Assembly: GCA_028023455.1 (NCBI GenBank)
Contig: JAQFVV010006200.1
Location: 9,662,521 to 9,726,520, forward strand
From: Epiperipatus broadwayi
Lineage: Eukaryota; Onychophora; Udeonychophora; Euonychophora; Peripatidae
Length of the DNA: 64,000 nucleotides
Reading direction: 5' to 3'
The notes below the pieces were generated by a model that was given only the letters and a program-made list of their open reading frames with translations, did not search any database and was not told the origin of the DNA. A program made the translations under genes and the position numbers. Numbering within the stretch: position 1 is the first letter of the stretch; each line of letters starts with the position of its first letter. This document shows positions 1 to 13,025 of the stretch, piece by piece.

Positions 1-3000
1 TTGTTGGTATTAAATTTCCTAGCCAAAGAGTAGTAGGATCTTATAATTGTCATAAAACTGGAGTATTTAAAATATATAGAAAATTACCTGATGTTAGATT
101 TATAAAACCTTATAGTTTTAATTTCAGAATACTAATTTGAATAATACAAAGAAATAAAAAGTATCCAGTTGTTTCATAATATATATATTGCCATGACAAC
201 AGTTTGAGATTGTTAACTGTTATCTGTATTGAGATTGTCTAAGTGTTGACAGGTTTCTAATGGTTACATATATATGTAGAATAATTCGAAAAAAAAGGTA
301 GTGATATTACTATAACATTTTAAATTGAGAATCACTTTGTATTAGCCAATTCACGCAGAGATTTTTAGATGAAATTTAAAAAGAAAACATAAGTAAGTAT
401 TGGTGGTAAATTGTGAACAGAAAAGAATATTATTCAAGATAAAATTAGGGAGATTAAAAGCAAATCAAAAATATTTTAAAGATTAAAATTTGAGCTTATT
501 GTTATTTTGATTATAATTGAGATTAGTGGGAAAGTAAAATGGTGAAAAAAGTTCATAAAAAAATAGGTACTGACATAGTCAGCATACTCTATTTGCTTTT
601 TCTTTTAGTTTCTGCTTTTAAATACTGCATGAAGCCACTGAACCCATAACTCATGGATAAAGTGAACATTTTGGTGAAAAGTTGGACTCTTGTAAAAGTA
701 CATCTTATTACAATACTAATTAATTCTAAAGTATATATATATGTTAAATCTTATTAAGTGTATATTACATTTTTTTTTTTTGTAATTTTTTATCTGTCCT
801 TTAAATTTAAAATTTTTTTTTATTTGTCTTTCAAAATAGACAAAAAGATAAAGGTCAATTGTCAAGTTTTAGAAAATATGTCTTTTTTTATCAAAAAAAT
901 AATAATACATAAAACAGTGAACTGGGTTAGTAAACAAAAATTAAAAAGAAGGTAAAATAACAAAACAATTTTTTTTTTTTTTTTTGATTACTGGTCATAA
1001 ACAGAGTGAATACTCAAAGCAAGGCTAGAAAAAAGTTCCAGTTCACTGCTGATTTATTGCTAAAACAGCATATGTGATCCATATGAGATTGTAATCGATC
1101 AGGGACTGTCATCTTCAGAACTTGGCTTCAATACCCATGGGTATTCAATCAACCTGAGTGTTCACTTGTCATTGATTGACAGAAGACTTTTGATGGTTAT
1201 CAACAGTTTAGCTAAGTTTAGATATGGGAAAATGTTCCATTAATTTCAATGATAAACTAACTATATTTGTAAATGTTCAATAAGTCAAATATTTTATTAT
1301 CATACAAATACAATCATTTATTTTGAGACTGCTTTGTAAAAACTTAAAAAAACAATTTCACATTACAGGAAAATGTTTTATTTTTAAATGATGATAGACT
1401 ATGCATAATATTTGTTCAATCTTTTTAAAACAATCTACATTTTTAGATTACTTTATAAAGAAATTATTTAAAAAAAAAAAAAAACTAGTTTTATTTAAAT
1501 ACAGATAAATGTTATAAAAATGCAAATCTATATCCCACTCTTTACATATTTATTTTTAGATACTTTATATAAAAATATTATTTATATCTTTAAATAAGTG
1601 TCTCAAAAGTACAATCAACCATCAATTTATCAATTAGTTATTCCAGTATGGCTTCAGAAGCTCCATACAGTGTTTAAAAGCAGAAACTAAACAGAAAATA
1701 TATAATGTAGTATGCAGGAACTGTATCAATAACAAAAATTGTATCCATAATGACAGAAATGTAAAGACAAAGAAATTAAAAAGGAGAAATTTTATGTTAT
1801 AATAACAATAATTACAAAATGTGAATGTAGATTATTGAAATTAATTATATAGCTTTTATTAAAATCGTATACAAAAAGAAGGGTATCAATACTGAGAGAA
1901 CAAGATACAATTTGTAAATAAAACGGACATAATAGAGAATAGAACTAAATGCTTTTTTTTTTTGTAATATATAATGATTTCAGATATATCTAAACAGTAG
2001 CTATAACAGCTTTTATAAAATTTTCTTTTTTTTAAAAAAAAACATTAACACTGGGAGAATAATATAATGATTATAAATTGAGCAATAGGTGGAAAGTAAT
2101 ACCAATAGATATTTGTGTGTGGTGATATATAATGATCATATTAAGGCAGCAATCTTTTAACTCTACAGTGTCTCTGGGCATATAATCTATACACATATTG
2201 AGAAGCCATTTTACTTCAAATCATGTATATTTATTAAAGTTAATAACAAAATAAAATTTAGAGATGAAATTTCTGTACAAAAAAGGACTAAAAATTTCCA
2301 TTTCCCATGTGGTAGTAAAAATTAATTAATAATACAGAGAACATTTTAAAAATATTAAATATGTTTCTTAAAATAAATAATAAATTTTGGGAATTAGTAT
2401 AAGGAAAAAAATCATAAAAGTATTAGTATTGGTAGTGTAAAAATAACATTTAGAAAATTAGTCATAAATAATTAGAAAAATGATTTTTTTTCGAAGAGTA
2501 GCATCTATTTATAAAAAGATATCTTTATATACATCTATTTTTAATTACTCAAATTAGCAAACATCTTTTGACAAGTGATTCTTGTAATAAGAAGCTACAT
2601 ACATTAAAAATTTTTGATTCAGAGATTAAATAGTAAAGCTGAAGTTATTTTGGTTTTTAATTGGAGAATTTATATGTCGCTATATATAAAGATTTGATAT
2701 AAAAACTCTTAAATTGAGTGATTTTTTAAAATCACATTTGGCCTTCATAGGTAAAAATTGACTTATTATTCTTCTAGAATATTTTTTATTGCGATGGGAC
2801 ATTTTGTTTTAGATCTACTTGAGTCTATGTTTCAAAATAATTGCCATAATTATAACAGTTAATGTATATACTTATAAATATTTATATAATATGCACATGT
2901 GCATATATATTTAATATGTGTATAAGTTTGATTTTTATTGACTATAAGTGCAATATATAAGATCAGCAGCAGAATTAATGCCCAAAAGGTCAATCCTTCA

Positions 3001-3519
3001 TCCCAAACAGACTTCGTTTTATTTTTTTAAAACAAATCGTAGCAATCTTTTTTTCTCATACATTTTTTTTAATGCCTTCAATAATCTCTTTTAATATATC
3101 TTTCACAATTTATTTGCTTATGCAATCCATTTCCTTTCCATAATTTTAACAAAAAATAATCTTTACATTTTACTCTTTTCACGTCTACATTGTTAACCTT
3201 ATTTTTCTAAACGAACTTCTTCATTTTTTTCCAAATCTATACATTTAAAGATTCTAATCTTTTCTTCTTATCTTTTCTGCTTGTTATCAATATTGTTTAT
3301 TGTATTCCAAACAAAATATTTAACAAGTCTTTTTCTGATCTGATTTCACTGGCCTTAATGAAAATCTGCTTAACCACTACCATTTCTAAAAAAAATTTTT
3401 TACTAACTAATTCCATTATATCTTCTCTTTCCAGCCCCTCAACATGTTTGTAATTTTTTTATAATTATCTTGAGAGAATTAAAAATCTAGTATTATCTTC
3501 CCAAATAAATTAAGGCCAG
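1..3519. other. A+T-rich non-coding DNA, no gene seen
   Basis: Only homopolymer runs, short (TA)n tracts and chance open frames are visible. The longest frame, 758-955, is almost all Phe, Lys and Ile from T/A runs and looks like chance. No repeat seen elsewhere in the window was recognised here with confidence. Confidence 0.6.
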
Positions 3520-4497
3520 TTGAAATTATGGCATATCATAACATATGAATTCGAATTTAGAAATGAAATAAAATAATTAGAATAGAAAATAGGCATGGCT
3601 GCAGATTATAGAAAAGTTAAAATTATAACTGATTACAGTTACAGGAAAAATTATTAAAAAGTTACATTTATAGGCGAACTTGTAAGTAATTGAGAATTTA
3701 TAATTTAATGAATGTTCATTATAGCTAGCTTCATTTAAATATTATAAGTTTTTAAAATATATTTATAGAGATCTGTGGTGAAGAAATATTACCAATTTTC
3801 TTCCAGGCTGAGTTGTCTGGCATTTGTAGTAGGCACTTGATGTTTGCAGCATAAAAATCCATTAAAAAGAAGGTTCAAATTTTGAGGCTTTTTGTGCAAA
3901 ATTATTTAAAGAAGCTTTTTTGAAACAGATTGCAGCCCACTTAACTAACAACAGCAGATTAAAGAAGGTAGTTCAACAGTGGTTATTTGGTGGTTTAAAA
4001 TATACAACAACAATGGCAGAATTTAACAGCAGGCTTTAGCAAACAATTATTTAAAGAAAATAAGACACTATATCTACTTAAATTTCAGCATGGGTTTTTG
4101 AAATGTTGCCTGAAAGTTTGTGCATGTTTAATAAAAATAATACCAACAACTTGTATTTTTAGCACTCAAAAATAATTAATACATTATAATAAAACTAAGC
4201 AAGTATTTCAAAAGACTAGTTCAATTACATTTTGATTAAATTTGTTGGCCCAAGCAATTATATTTTTCATGTGAAAGGGCTATTATGCAAGCGATTGTGA
4301 GAGGTCTATTACATCACATTTCATTTTAAAAGTACAAACTGTGGTGTGTAATATGTTTCAGTGTGATTATATATATCTTTTTAAATCTTTAATTTCTGTG
4401 TATCAATTTAATTCATTATTTTCCTAAGAATGTTATACAACATACATATATAATAAAATGTATAGGCAACTATTAATCTAACTTTTAAAATTGCATG
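3520..4497. repeat. Left arm of a 2.5 kb inverted repeat
   Basis: This segment is the reverse complement of 5092-5980. Landmarks match in mirror order: the outer end (TGAAATTATGGCATATCATA against TATGATATGTCATAATTTCA), GCTAGCTTCATTTAAAT, the TTTGCAGCATAAAAATCCAT block and the CAGCAGATTAAAG block. Identity looks near 90% with indels. No transposase frame is visible in the arm, so it is either a non-autonomous foldback element or a duplicated segment in inverted orientation. Confidence 0.85.
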
Positions 4498-4615
4498 TAG
4501 GGTAAATGTTAATTTTAAAAATAACAATTTTGTTTAAAGTGAGAGTAAATATGACCATGCAGCACCATTTTATATTCACTTGGGAATCGCCTTTGTTTTA
4601 CTATGATTACCAAAA

Positions 4616-5043
4616 GAGACAAAACTCTCTATACATATTGCTATTCAGTGCAAGCCAGAGTAATCAATGGATGCCAGAAGGCTTGTGCATAAAATCCCCA
4701 CCTAGTGCCTACTCATCCAATATCTCCAGACCAGTTTCCAGCTTGTGGTCTTCATCAGTGAAGAGCCTTGGATCTGAAAGCATTGCACCTAGATCTTAGG
4801 ATCTAATGCAAACCTCCAGCAGCCACCTTTTATCTCCACTTAACTACAAAACTATGAGACTAAAATTGAAAACCCTATAATATTTTCAATCCAAGGTCAT
4901 AAGCTTTTATAATAATATAGGTCTGAACTCAGTTCAGTACCCATACATTTTGGTATCTTTGGTACTTTAATAACCATAGCCACCACTAGCCTGTTTTAAT
5001 AACAGTTAAGAGCAAGCATAAAAAATGGTGATCATGTGATGTT
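4616..5043 (-). mobile_element. HHR retroposon, group B, near full-length copy (B1)
   Basis: This 428 bp element is flanked by a direct 10 bp repeat, ATTACCAAAA, at 4606-4615 and 5044-5053. It starts with GACAAAACTCTC, the group's usual left end (AACAGGCAAAACTC in other copies), and ends with GTGATCATGTGATG. It is the longest group B copy. It includes a 3' block (about 4800-5000) that other copies lack, with a segment near 4919-4960 related to group A at 51064-51105. A hammerhead relic lies at 4717-4771 on the minus strand. It sits in the loop between the arms of the 3520-5980 inverted repeat, so it probably inserted after that repeat formed. The open frame 4506-4799 crosses it and is not coding. 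Confidence 0.8.
4717..4771 (-). ncRNA. Hammerhead ribozyme, type I layout, stem II weakened (B1)
   Basis: Minus strand: stem I strand with CCAA (distal) and TCTTCA (proximal), the invariant core CTGATGA, stem II region AGAC-loop CACAA-GCTG, then GAAA, a short stem III ending in GGTC, and the other stem I strand TGGAGA with distal TTGG. Core, cleavage-site GTC and both stem I segments are present. Stem II is poorly paired: compared with the group consensus AGGC/GCTT it has substitutions that break at least two pairs. Activity is therefore doubtful. Stem pairing was worked out by hand. Confidence 0.6.
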
Positions 5044-5091
5044 ATTACCAAAATAGCTAAGTTAAATTTAACAATAGAAAGCTAAATATCT

Positions 5092-5980
5092 ATGCAATTT
5101 TAAAAATTTGAAACTGATAAATAATTGTGTAAACATTTCATTATATATGTATGTTATATAAGATTCTTAGAAAAATAATGAATTAAATTGATACACAGAA
5201 ATTAAAGATTTAAAAAGATATATATAATCGCACTGTAACATATTACACATCACAGTTTATACATTCAAAATGAAATGTGATGTAATAGACTCTCCACTGT
5301 TGAACTACTTTCTTTAATCTGCTGTTGTTAGATAAGTGTGGTGCAATCTGTTTGAATAAGCTTCTCTAAATAATTTTGCTCCAAAAGCCTCAAAATTTGA
5401 ATGTTAAACTTTTGCCTATTTTAAATTGCATTGGGATGTTATATTTTGCAGAATGACCTTCTTTAAATAATTGTTTGCTAAAGCCTGCTGTTAAATTCTG
5501 CCATTGTTGTTGTATTTTTAAACCACCAAATAACCATTGTTGAATACCTTTAATCTGCTGTTGCTAGGTAAGTGTGTTGCAATCTGTTTGAAAAAAGCTT
5601 TTTTAAATAATTTTGCTCAAAAAGCCTCAAAATTTGAACATTAATGGATTTTTATGCTGCAAACATCAAGTGTCTACTACAAATGCTGGACAACTCAGCC
5701 TGGAGAAAAATTGGTAATATTTCTTCACTACAGATCTCTAAAAATCTATTAAAAACTTATAAGATTTAAATGAAGCTAGCTATAATGAACATTTATTACA
5801 TTATAAATTCTCAATTACTTACAGTCTTGCCTATAAATGTAACTTTTTAATAATTTTTCCTGTAACTCTAATCAGTTATAATTTTAACCTTTCTATATTC
5901 TATGGCCATGCCTATTTCCTATTCTAATTATTTTATTTCTAAATTCAAATTAATATGTTATGATATGTCATAATTTCAAA
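5092..5980. repeat. Right arm of the 2.5 kb inverted repeat
   Basis: Reverse complement of 3520-4497. This arm also has an internal direct duplication: the block with CTTTAATCTGCTGTTG, AATCTGTTTGAA and AAGCCTCAAAATTTGAA occurs at about 5312-5402 and again at about 5549-5638. The left arm carries this block once, so the duplication probably arose after the arms formed. Confidence 0.85.
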
Positions 5981-7699
5981 GCAGAGAATAATTAACTTAA
6001 TATAATTTTGGGAGAGACAATTAGAAGCTCTCCAGTGCAACATTCTCACTACTTTTTAACCGATATAAATCACTGCTTTGAAATCTATTCTAAGAGATAA
6101 CAGATGCTATGTGCTCATTGTTATCTATATTTAATTAATACATATTAACCTGTTATTAAGGTTTGTGAATTATTATTATATCTGTTCATTAGATAACATC
6201 CAGGAATGATCCCAATTCATTTTTCCTGCTGTCCACCATTTTTCTAGTTATTGCTTTGTTTTTTATTTTTTAAATATTGATGAAATTTAGTGTATTTTTG
6301 AAAAGTAGGTTAATTAGGTTTTCTGCTATTTTTGGAATTATCGCTTTCATAGGCTTTAAAAAAAAAGGATTAAATAGCATTTAGCATACATTAATTTTTT
6401 TGAGATTTAGTATTATAGTTTTCTTTTATTTCATAGGCTTTTCAAAATAGCATTCATGATTTTTTTTTGTTTTTGTAATTTGTATTTTACTTATTTTTGA
6501 TTGATTTCCTCATGCAGGGGAGGTTGTGTTTGATGTATTTGACCGATTTCTGTTTATGTAATTTATATTTTATAGTGGTTTCTTCAATTTTTTATTTATT
6601 TATATTTTAGAATGATTTGTTCGATTTCTTGCCTGAGATGTTTTAATTTTATATCAATTTCAGCAATTTTTGGATAGAAATTTATCACTTGCATGCTTAT
6701 TGGGGGTTCTGGATAGGTACTACAGCATCACCTAGTGGTACAGTATGGCTAACCAACTAGTACCACATATTCTTTTTAATATGAAATTATTTTTCCAAAA
6801 AGCATTTCACCCAAATTAAATTTTATAATTTATTCCATCTATAATGCTTTCATCTGTATTAAAAATCTGATCTAAAGATTTGTAATTGTTAACATATTAA
6901 TTCATTATCATCATCTTTTATTTTCTTCTTTTATAAAAAAAACTATCAAGTATTATTTTAGTCTTTTTATCTTTTATCATTAGTCATATTTTATCATTTT
7001 CATCTGATAGCAACTGCAGCATTTTCTGGTGTTCTAAAGAAACATTTATATCATATGAAAAATCCAAATAGCTTAAATGATCTCAATTTATTTTTGTGTC
7101 TGCAGTTTCCTATTTTCAACCAGAAATATTTCCACAAAAATTTAGTAAAAGTTTTGGAGCTATATTATCCTTCTATCAAACATTCTTACCAATGTTAATC
7201 TTTTTAATATCATCATGTAATCTAATCATTACTGCTGCATTTTATATTTTATTTAAAATACCAGATGTACCTGACCAATAGAAAGGCCATCATTTTTTTA
7301 CTTGGTTGCTTTAATAAAAAATTTTAAAAGTTTAATATAAATTAAACAAAAGATTTTAATATTATATAAATAAATGTGAGAAATGTACTCATCCTGAAAG
7401 GCCATAATTTTTTCATTTATTTTTCAATTGTGAATTTGATAGCATGACAGACAAATGTAATAGTTTTTTTTAAAATTGGGTGTGAATTTGACATGTGACC
7501 ACCTTACAGACAAACATACATTTACATGGATTTTATATGTGTAGATGATTTTAGTAAAAAGAAATAAATAGGGAATATGATATCCTTAAAGTATAGAATG
7601 CTTGGAAAATCTCATAATGTTTTTTGTATAATAAGTTTAACATAATACTTATGAGTTAAATACCAAAAGTATTTTTATATAAAAATATTACATATTAAT
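5981..7699. other. A+T-rich non-coding DNA, no gene seen
   Basis: T-rich on the plus strand with many stops in all frames. The 7096-7281 frame is hydrophobic and short, has no recognisable domain and no supporting splice or promoter context, so it is not called as a gene. Confidence 0.55.
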
Positions 7700-7895
7700 A
7701 TATAATAGAATCAAGTCTTGACTTAATCATGGTCAAATGGAGTTGGTTTATATAAAATAAGCTCTAATCATAGGCAATTTACCTATGCATTTAAAACACT
7801 CATTCATGGATGAGGGCAAATATATTACCAATAGCCCATGTCTGAAAAGTCTAGTTTCTTCCCACATGATTACATATGTAGATTTCTAATATATT
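7700..7895 (+). repeat. Dispersed repeat, family H copy 1
   Basis: The order of segments (GGTTTATATAAAATAAGCTC, AGGCAATTTACCTATGCA, TTTAAAACACT, then ACCAATAG and CACATGATT) recurs at 25405-25600 and 25733-25990. Copies are diverged. No coding capacity is visible. Confidence 0.65.
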
Positions 7896-10009
7896 AATTA
7901 TAACATAATAATTTAATATAATTATATATCATAATTTATCCGGTATTTATTTATTTAAATATATATTACACAAAATTCATTTTTCAATAATATTTTTTCT
8001 GGATTTTTATAAATTATTTCTAGATTCTATAGTATCCTTACCTATCACATAATGTTTTATCTACTACTAAAGATTATTTTCAACTCTTTAATTCCTATTC
8101 TGCCTGATTTGAATTTTTCTAAACACTGATAATTTTCTCTCTTGATACACACACCTATTTTTTATGATCTTACTTTTATATTTTTAAAATTTTAGCAGAT
8201 GCCTTCTGTGTAAGAAAGTTAATATATATTTTTATTGAAAAAAAAAAGCATATAGAAAAAACTTCCAATTATTACAATTTGAGTTCCAAGTGTTAGACTT
8301 TCTTCCACTCATATCTTTGACATACTTTTACTAGAAATCATCATATGATTCTAAGCTCAATCCAAATATAAATGCATAGTATCATTCATCCAATTGTATT
8401 CCCATTACCAATTTGTATTAGTTTTTGGGTATACTTTAATCTTTCATTCCATTATACATTCTTGAAATCTAAATAAAGATATCTGAGAAATAAATGATAC
8501 CCATATTTTATGCTGAACCAACCCTATTCGATTGATTAGAGCCCTATTCAGTTGACCAGATCATAATCTCTTAAACCAATTTTAATCATGTGCATAGTAT
8601 TTATCAATGTTAAATTATTGCAATTGAATATTTATTCATATGTTTTAAAAATGTATGGATGCATGGAAATTTTAAGTATATCTAAAAAAGGAACACCCAT
8701 ATTTAAATATTGTCACATTATGCAAAATAAGCTTGTATATCATCTAACTCTTGTGCCTAAAGTTAATGGGTTATGTGATTACTGCAATGAATTCATAGTT
8801 TTTTAATAAATTATCTAATAGATAAATATTTAGCCTTTTGTAATCTTAAAAACAGAAAGACTGCGAATTCTGATGATATATTTAGACAAGTTTTAAAATA
8901 TGATGATATAAAGAATTTTAAAATATAGTGATTTAAAGAGTTGTTGTTCAAGAGATCGCATGACGCTAATACAGTGTATGATTTGTCAACTATATAAAGC
9001 TTTACAGTATTTACTAATCTTCTACTTTTCAAATTACAAAATATATGAATTTGTTCTTGAATTTACAGATATGAGGATATATTAAAAAAATCAAAAATAG
9101 AAAATACATTTAACAATAAGAATAATTTATTACATATATATATATATTAATAAATATTTTTATTTTTATATAGCACAGTATTGATTTATTTGCTTATGGC
9201 TGAATGCATATCAATTTGCTAAAACAGCGCAAGTGTGGAGATTGATTTGCCCTGAAGATATATATATAGCTTTAAGTGTCCATATATATTCAATGGACCA
9301 TTAGTAAGAATGGATTTCCATTCTTGCTATTAAAGGTGTGATGGTTGCCTTGACAACAGTCAGTAATATTGATTACTATATTTTACTGCGAATGTTTTGG
9401 TGGTTACTGGTTGGAACTTAATTATATATATATAATAAATAATTCAGAAATGCAAATCCATAATAAATAAAATTCTAAAAATAAAACCATTACATAGCAA
9501 GTTTATCTTGTAAAAACAAGCATAAAATATATGCCAAATGAAAAAAAGAAATGGTTAATCCCATTAAATTCTTTGTTCAAATTTTTAATACACATAAAAT
9601 AAAAAAATTGTCCACTGACTATGTAAAATTAGTGAAGTTATTTCTGCTGACAAAGTAAATGTGATAAACCATTGTCATGATATTTAATATTGTAGTACCC
9701 CATGAAATGATGTAGCATGAAAATAATAAAGCATGAACTTATGGTAGGTTGATATTTAAAAAATGTATGTTTCAGTCTGTCTGCATTTTATGATAAATAC
9801 CCTTTTTGTATAATTTCGTAAATGCATTCCTTTTTGGCTCATTATGCTTGTTTTTATTGGATGGAGTTTCTGCTGTGAATGGTTTCTTTTTGGGAATTTC
9901 ATTTATTAGAAATTTCCTTCTATGCTTGTATTTTATTTTCTGTTGATATATTATTGTTTTTAAAATAAATTATTTTTAATGCTAAATACTTTTTTTTTCT
10001 TGATTTTAT
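7896..10009. other. A+T-rich non-coding DNA, no gene seen
   Basis: No supported gene. The open frames at 8588-8806 and 8811-9032 lack recognisable domains. The stretch about 9200-9300 contains GCTAAAACAGCGCAAGTG, which loosely recalls GCTAAAACAGCATATGTG near 1061, a possible old dispersed repeat. Confidence 0.5.
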
Positions 10010-10025
10010 TTAATATAGACCAATA

Positions 10026-10145
10026 TTAGTATATTATAAATACCAAACTTTGCAGATATTCATTTTTTTCACATATGTGTGGTCATGTTGTAGCGAATAG
10101 CTGAAAAAATCTTGAAAGCGTGAGTTCAAATACCCTTCAATTTAA
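10026..10145 (+). mobile_element. tRNA-related SINE, group C, 5'-truncated (C3)
   Basis: The element is flanked by a perfect 16 bp direct repeat, TTAATATAGACCAATA, at 10010-10025 and 10146-10161, the mark of target-primed retroposition. Its body aligns with the group C copy at 15.1 kb from that copy's GAAATAC (the junction of HHR core and stem III) onwards, through TGTGTGGTCATG, to the box B-like GAGTTCAAAT. The ribozyme core is missing, so this is a 5'-truncated insertion. The tRNA-like section suggests pol III transcription of the parent. Confidence 0.75.
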
Positions 10146-10727
10146 TTAATATAGACCAATAATTATAAATTCAAGAATAAATGTGATTTTATTTTTTATC
10201 AATTAATTATATTTAGGCCATTTGTAAATTTTACATAGCTCCAACTAATTGCTAGGTTATATACTATAAGAGTATTGATTATATAATGTTAGAACTTTGG
10301 AAGTGATTAGAACCAAAGTGCAATACAGGGATATTTAGATGTGAATCTGCTACGATAAAACTAAACTAAACCATGCATGAAAAATATAATGGAGATAGAT
10401 TGGCTTCAAAATAATGAAATTTTTTATGAATAGACATATGAAGTTATGCATATATTATTCTAATTTGCATAAAAAATAAAGATATTACAAAAATTATTAT
10501 GGAATATCGTTATAGATTATTATATTAAATTTATCAAATATTTTCTTAAGTAGATTGCTTCCATTTTAAAAGATTGGCTACCAGAGATTTAATATGGTTT
10601 TAGAAAGACAAAAACATTGCCATGCAAATGGAAGAAAAGTGAAAAAGAAGTGATTTGTGTATATATATATATATAGTTTTTAATAACTTGATTACAAAAT
10701 TTGATTCTATTAATCGCATAGGTCTGT

Positions 10728-10870
10728 TGAGCTATTTGAAATTGGCTGTCCACCAAAGTTTATTTATATTACATAGCATCTACATAAAGAAATGAGAGCA
10801 AATCTTATTTATATAGTGTCAATAAGGATGTGTAACTACATCAAGCATTGAATGTGAATATCAAAGTTAA
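10728..10870 (+). repeat. Dispersed direct repeat, family I copy 1
   Basis: Shares TATATTACATAGCAT, ACATAA-GAATGAGAG and AGTGTCAATAAGGATGTGTA-type segments in the same order with 12880-13025. The copies are diverged, and no coding potential is visible. Confidence 0.65.
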
Positions 10871-12879
10871 AAGCTAATAATTAATAGCAAGTTAATTAAT
10901 GAAACTCTATGTTGATAAAGGGTTAAACTACACGATGCTAATTAATGGCTATTTAACTCTAAAATCTCTCTACATAAATGTTTTTTTCTAGTACTTGTGA
11001 GTGAGTTTCTTTGCATTTTGCAGAGATAAACAGTTTTATAAAAGTTATCTGCAATAGAAGTTTGAACTAATGTTCAATTTATAAAAATGGGGCATTTCAG
11101 AATAAGTTTGTAGTATTAAAAAAAAAGAAAAATAAATAATATTTTTTTATTTTCCCTTTCTCTGTTTCCAATCATGATTAGTCAGCATAATATTTTCTTT
11201 CCTGTGCTTTTTAAAAAGCTGACATTGATAATGATTTTAAGGTAGGTGTTTAAATATGCTGTTTATTAATAAACATCTTATAGAACTTGGATTGAGGTAA
11301 TTGAATCTGATAAGCTATCAATGGCTATCATTGAAAATTTAGGTCAGTGTACTTTTTGGCAAGGGATATTTCATAATCAGAATATATCCATGTTGGCTAG
11401 CAGATTTTTTTTATTGTGAAAACCATCATGTCAGAAAGAGTGCATTATAATTCAAATGCACAATGGTTTCACATGTATATAAATGATCTGAGAATAAAAT
11501 ACTTGCAGTCCATATCTGACTACATGATGCTCCACAAAAGAAAAGAAAACGTTTAGCCTGCATAACCTAGCAAGAAGAAGAAGAAAAAAACATAATTGCT
11601 TCATTCCAGCTCTATCATACATAAATACTTAAATGTGCCTTACCAATAGAAGAAGAAAGAAGACAAGGACTAGCCAAACGGTAAACTACAAATTACACTG
11701 TTCATGGAATAATTACAATTACCCATTTTATTAAATCTATTAAACATAACAAAATTCACAATTTTTTTAAAACTACATGGATAAAAATGTGTGTAATTAC
11801 AAAATGAATAGGAGTAACTATTGAATGAAGAACTCATTTTAAACTCCAGGAACAAATGATAAAGCTCTTTTAACTACTTCTTACTGAAATGTTTTATTTC
11901 AGCTTGAAGCTCTGAAAACAGATAGGAAACAAAAATAAAATCTTCACAAGGATCAAAGTATTAGTTTTTTTTTTCAGTTGCATAATGATGTTTTTCCAGA
12001 AAAGGACAAAATACATAGACTCAAAAAGTAAAGAGTAATTATTTATTGTATCATTCTAGTTATAAATAAATATATATTTTTCCTTCTTTCTCTCAGTAAA
12101 TTATTAACCAATATCAATTTTTCTTGATATCAATCCACCTACTTTAAATATTATATATGGGTTTACTTTAGAGTAAGCTGTGTATTCATATTTTGTAATT
12201 TTTTTATACGTGTGCATTATCTTTTTTTTTTAAAAAAAAAAAAAATGTAATTTTTTTTCACATATATAATTTCAACCTTGACATGGCATCTGAGGGTAAT
12301 AATATATATTATAAGTATATGTATTTAGTTAATTTAAGCGAAAAGGTAATGCAATATTATTGTTACTTACTGATGCAGATACCTTGTCAGAGTCGCTAAT
12401 AGCAATTGTTCGAGAGGATGCAAAGACCACGTGACTGTTACTACCAGAATAAAATTGTTATTCCTTTGCCTTGTTCACTTTTCATTTTTGCATTGCATCA
12501 AGTTAACTAGGTAATGCAACATTACAGATGAGTTTCATAAATCCACAGAGCTATGATTTGGAGCTAACAGGATCTCTTCAAAGGGTATAGGTTGCTAATG
12601 GCACTGTTCTGGTCTTTGAAAATATAATTAGCCAGAACTAATAAATATTTTAAAATATTTAGGTAGCATGAGTCTATATCCATATGATGAGGAGTAAATA
12701 TTACTGTGTGGACTTAAAATAATCAGCAATAGTCCTAAAACTGATAATGCCCCTCAGTATGCTCATAGGTGTATGATTGGGCTAGTAAGCCAATTACAGT
12801 TATGATCAAGTATGGTCCAATCATAGTAATAAAGGGAGGTCACTGTTACAATATGTATAGCTTTTACTGATTTTATTGT

Positions 12880-13025
12880 GAAATTTGATTGTGGTGATAT
12901 TATTCATCAAAGTTTTTTTATATTACATAGCATATACATAATGGAATGAGAGAAAACATTATTTATATAATGTCAATAAGGATGTGTACTCCAACACTTT
13001 TTTTCAGTATTTATGAATGTGATCT
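12880..13025 (+). repeat. Dispersed direct repeat, family I copy 2
   Basis: Second copy of the repeat at 10728-10870; the best-conserved segment is GTCAATAAGGATGTGTA near 12973-12989. Confidence 0.65.

Noticed and set aside
4506-4799. 97-codon frame, with related frames at 22331-22549 and 58917-59171
   Set aside because: The shared peptide (SNQWMPEGLCIKSP) comes from the group B repeat, whose frame is broken in other copies; it is an element sequence, not a gene.
9240-9275. CTGAAGATATATATATAGC as a hammerhead core
   Set aside because: The stem is only (TA)n and is followed by TTTAAG rather than GAAA; chance in a microsatellite.
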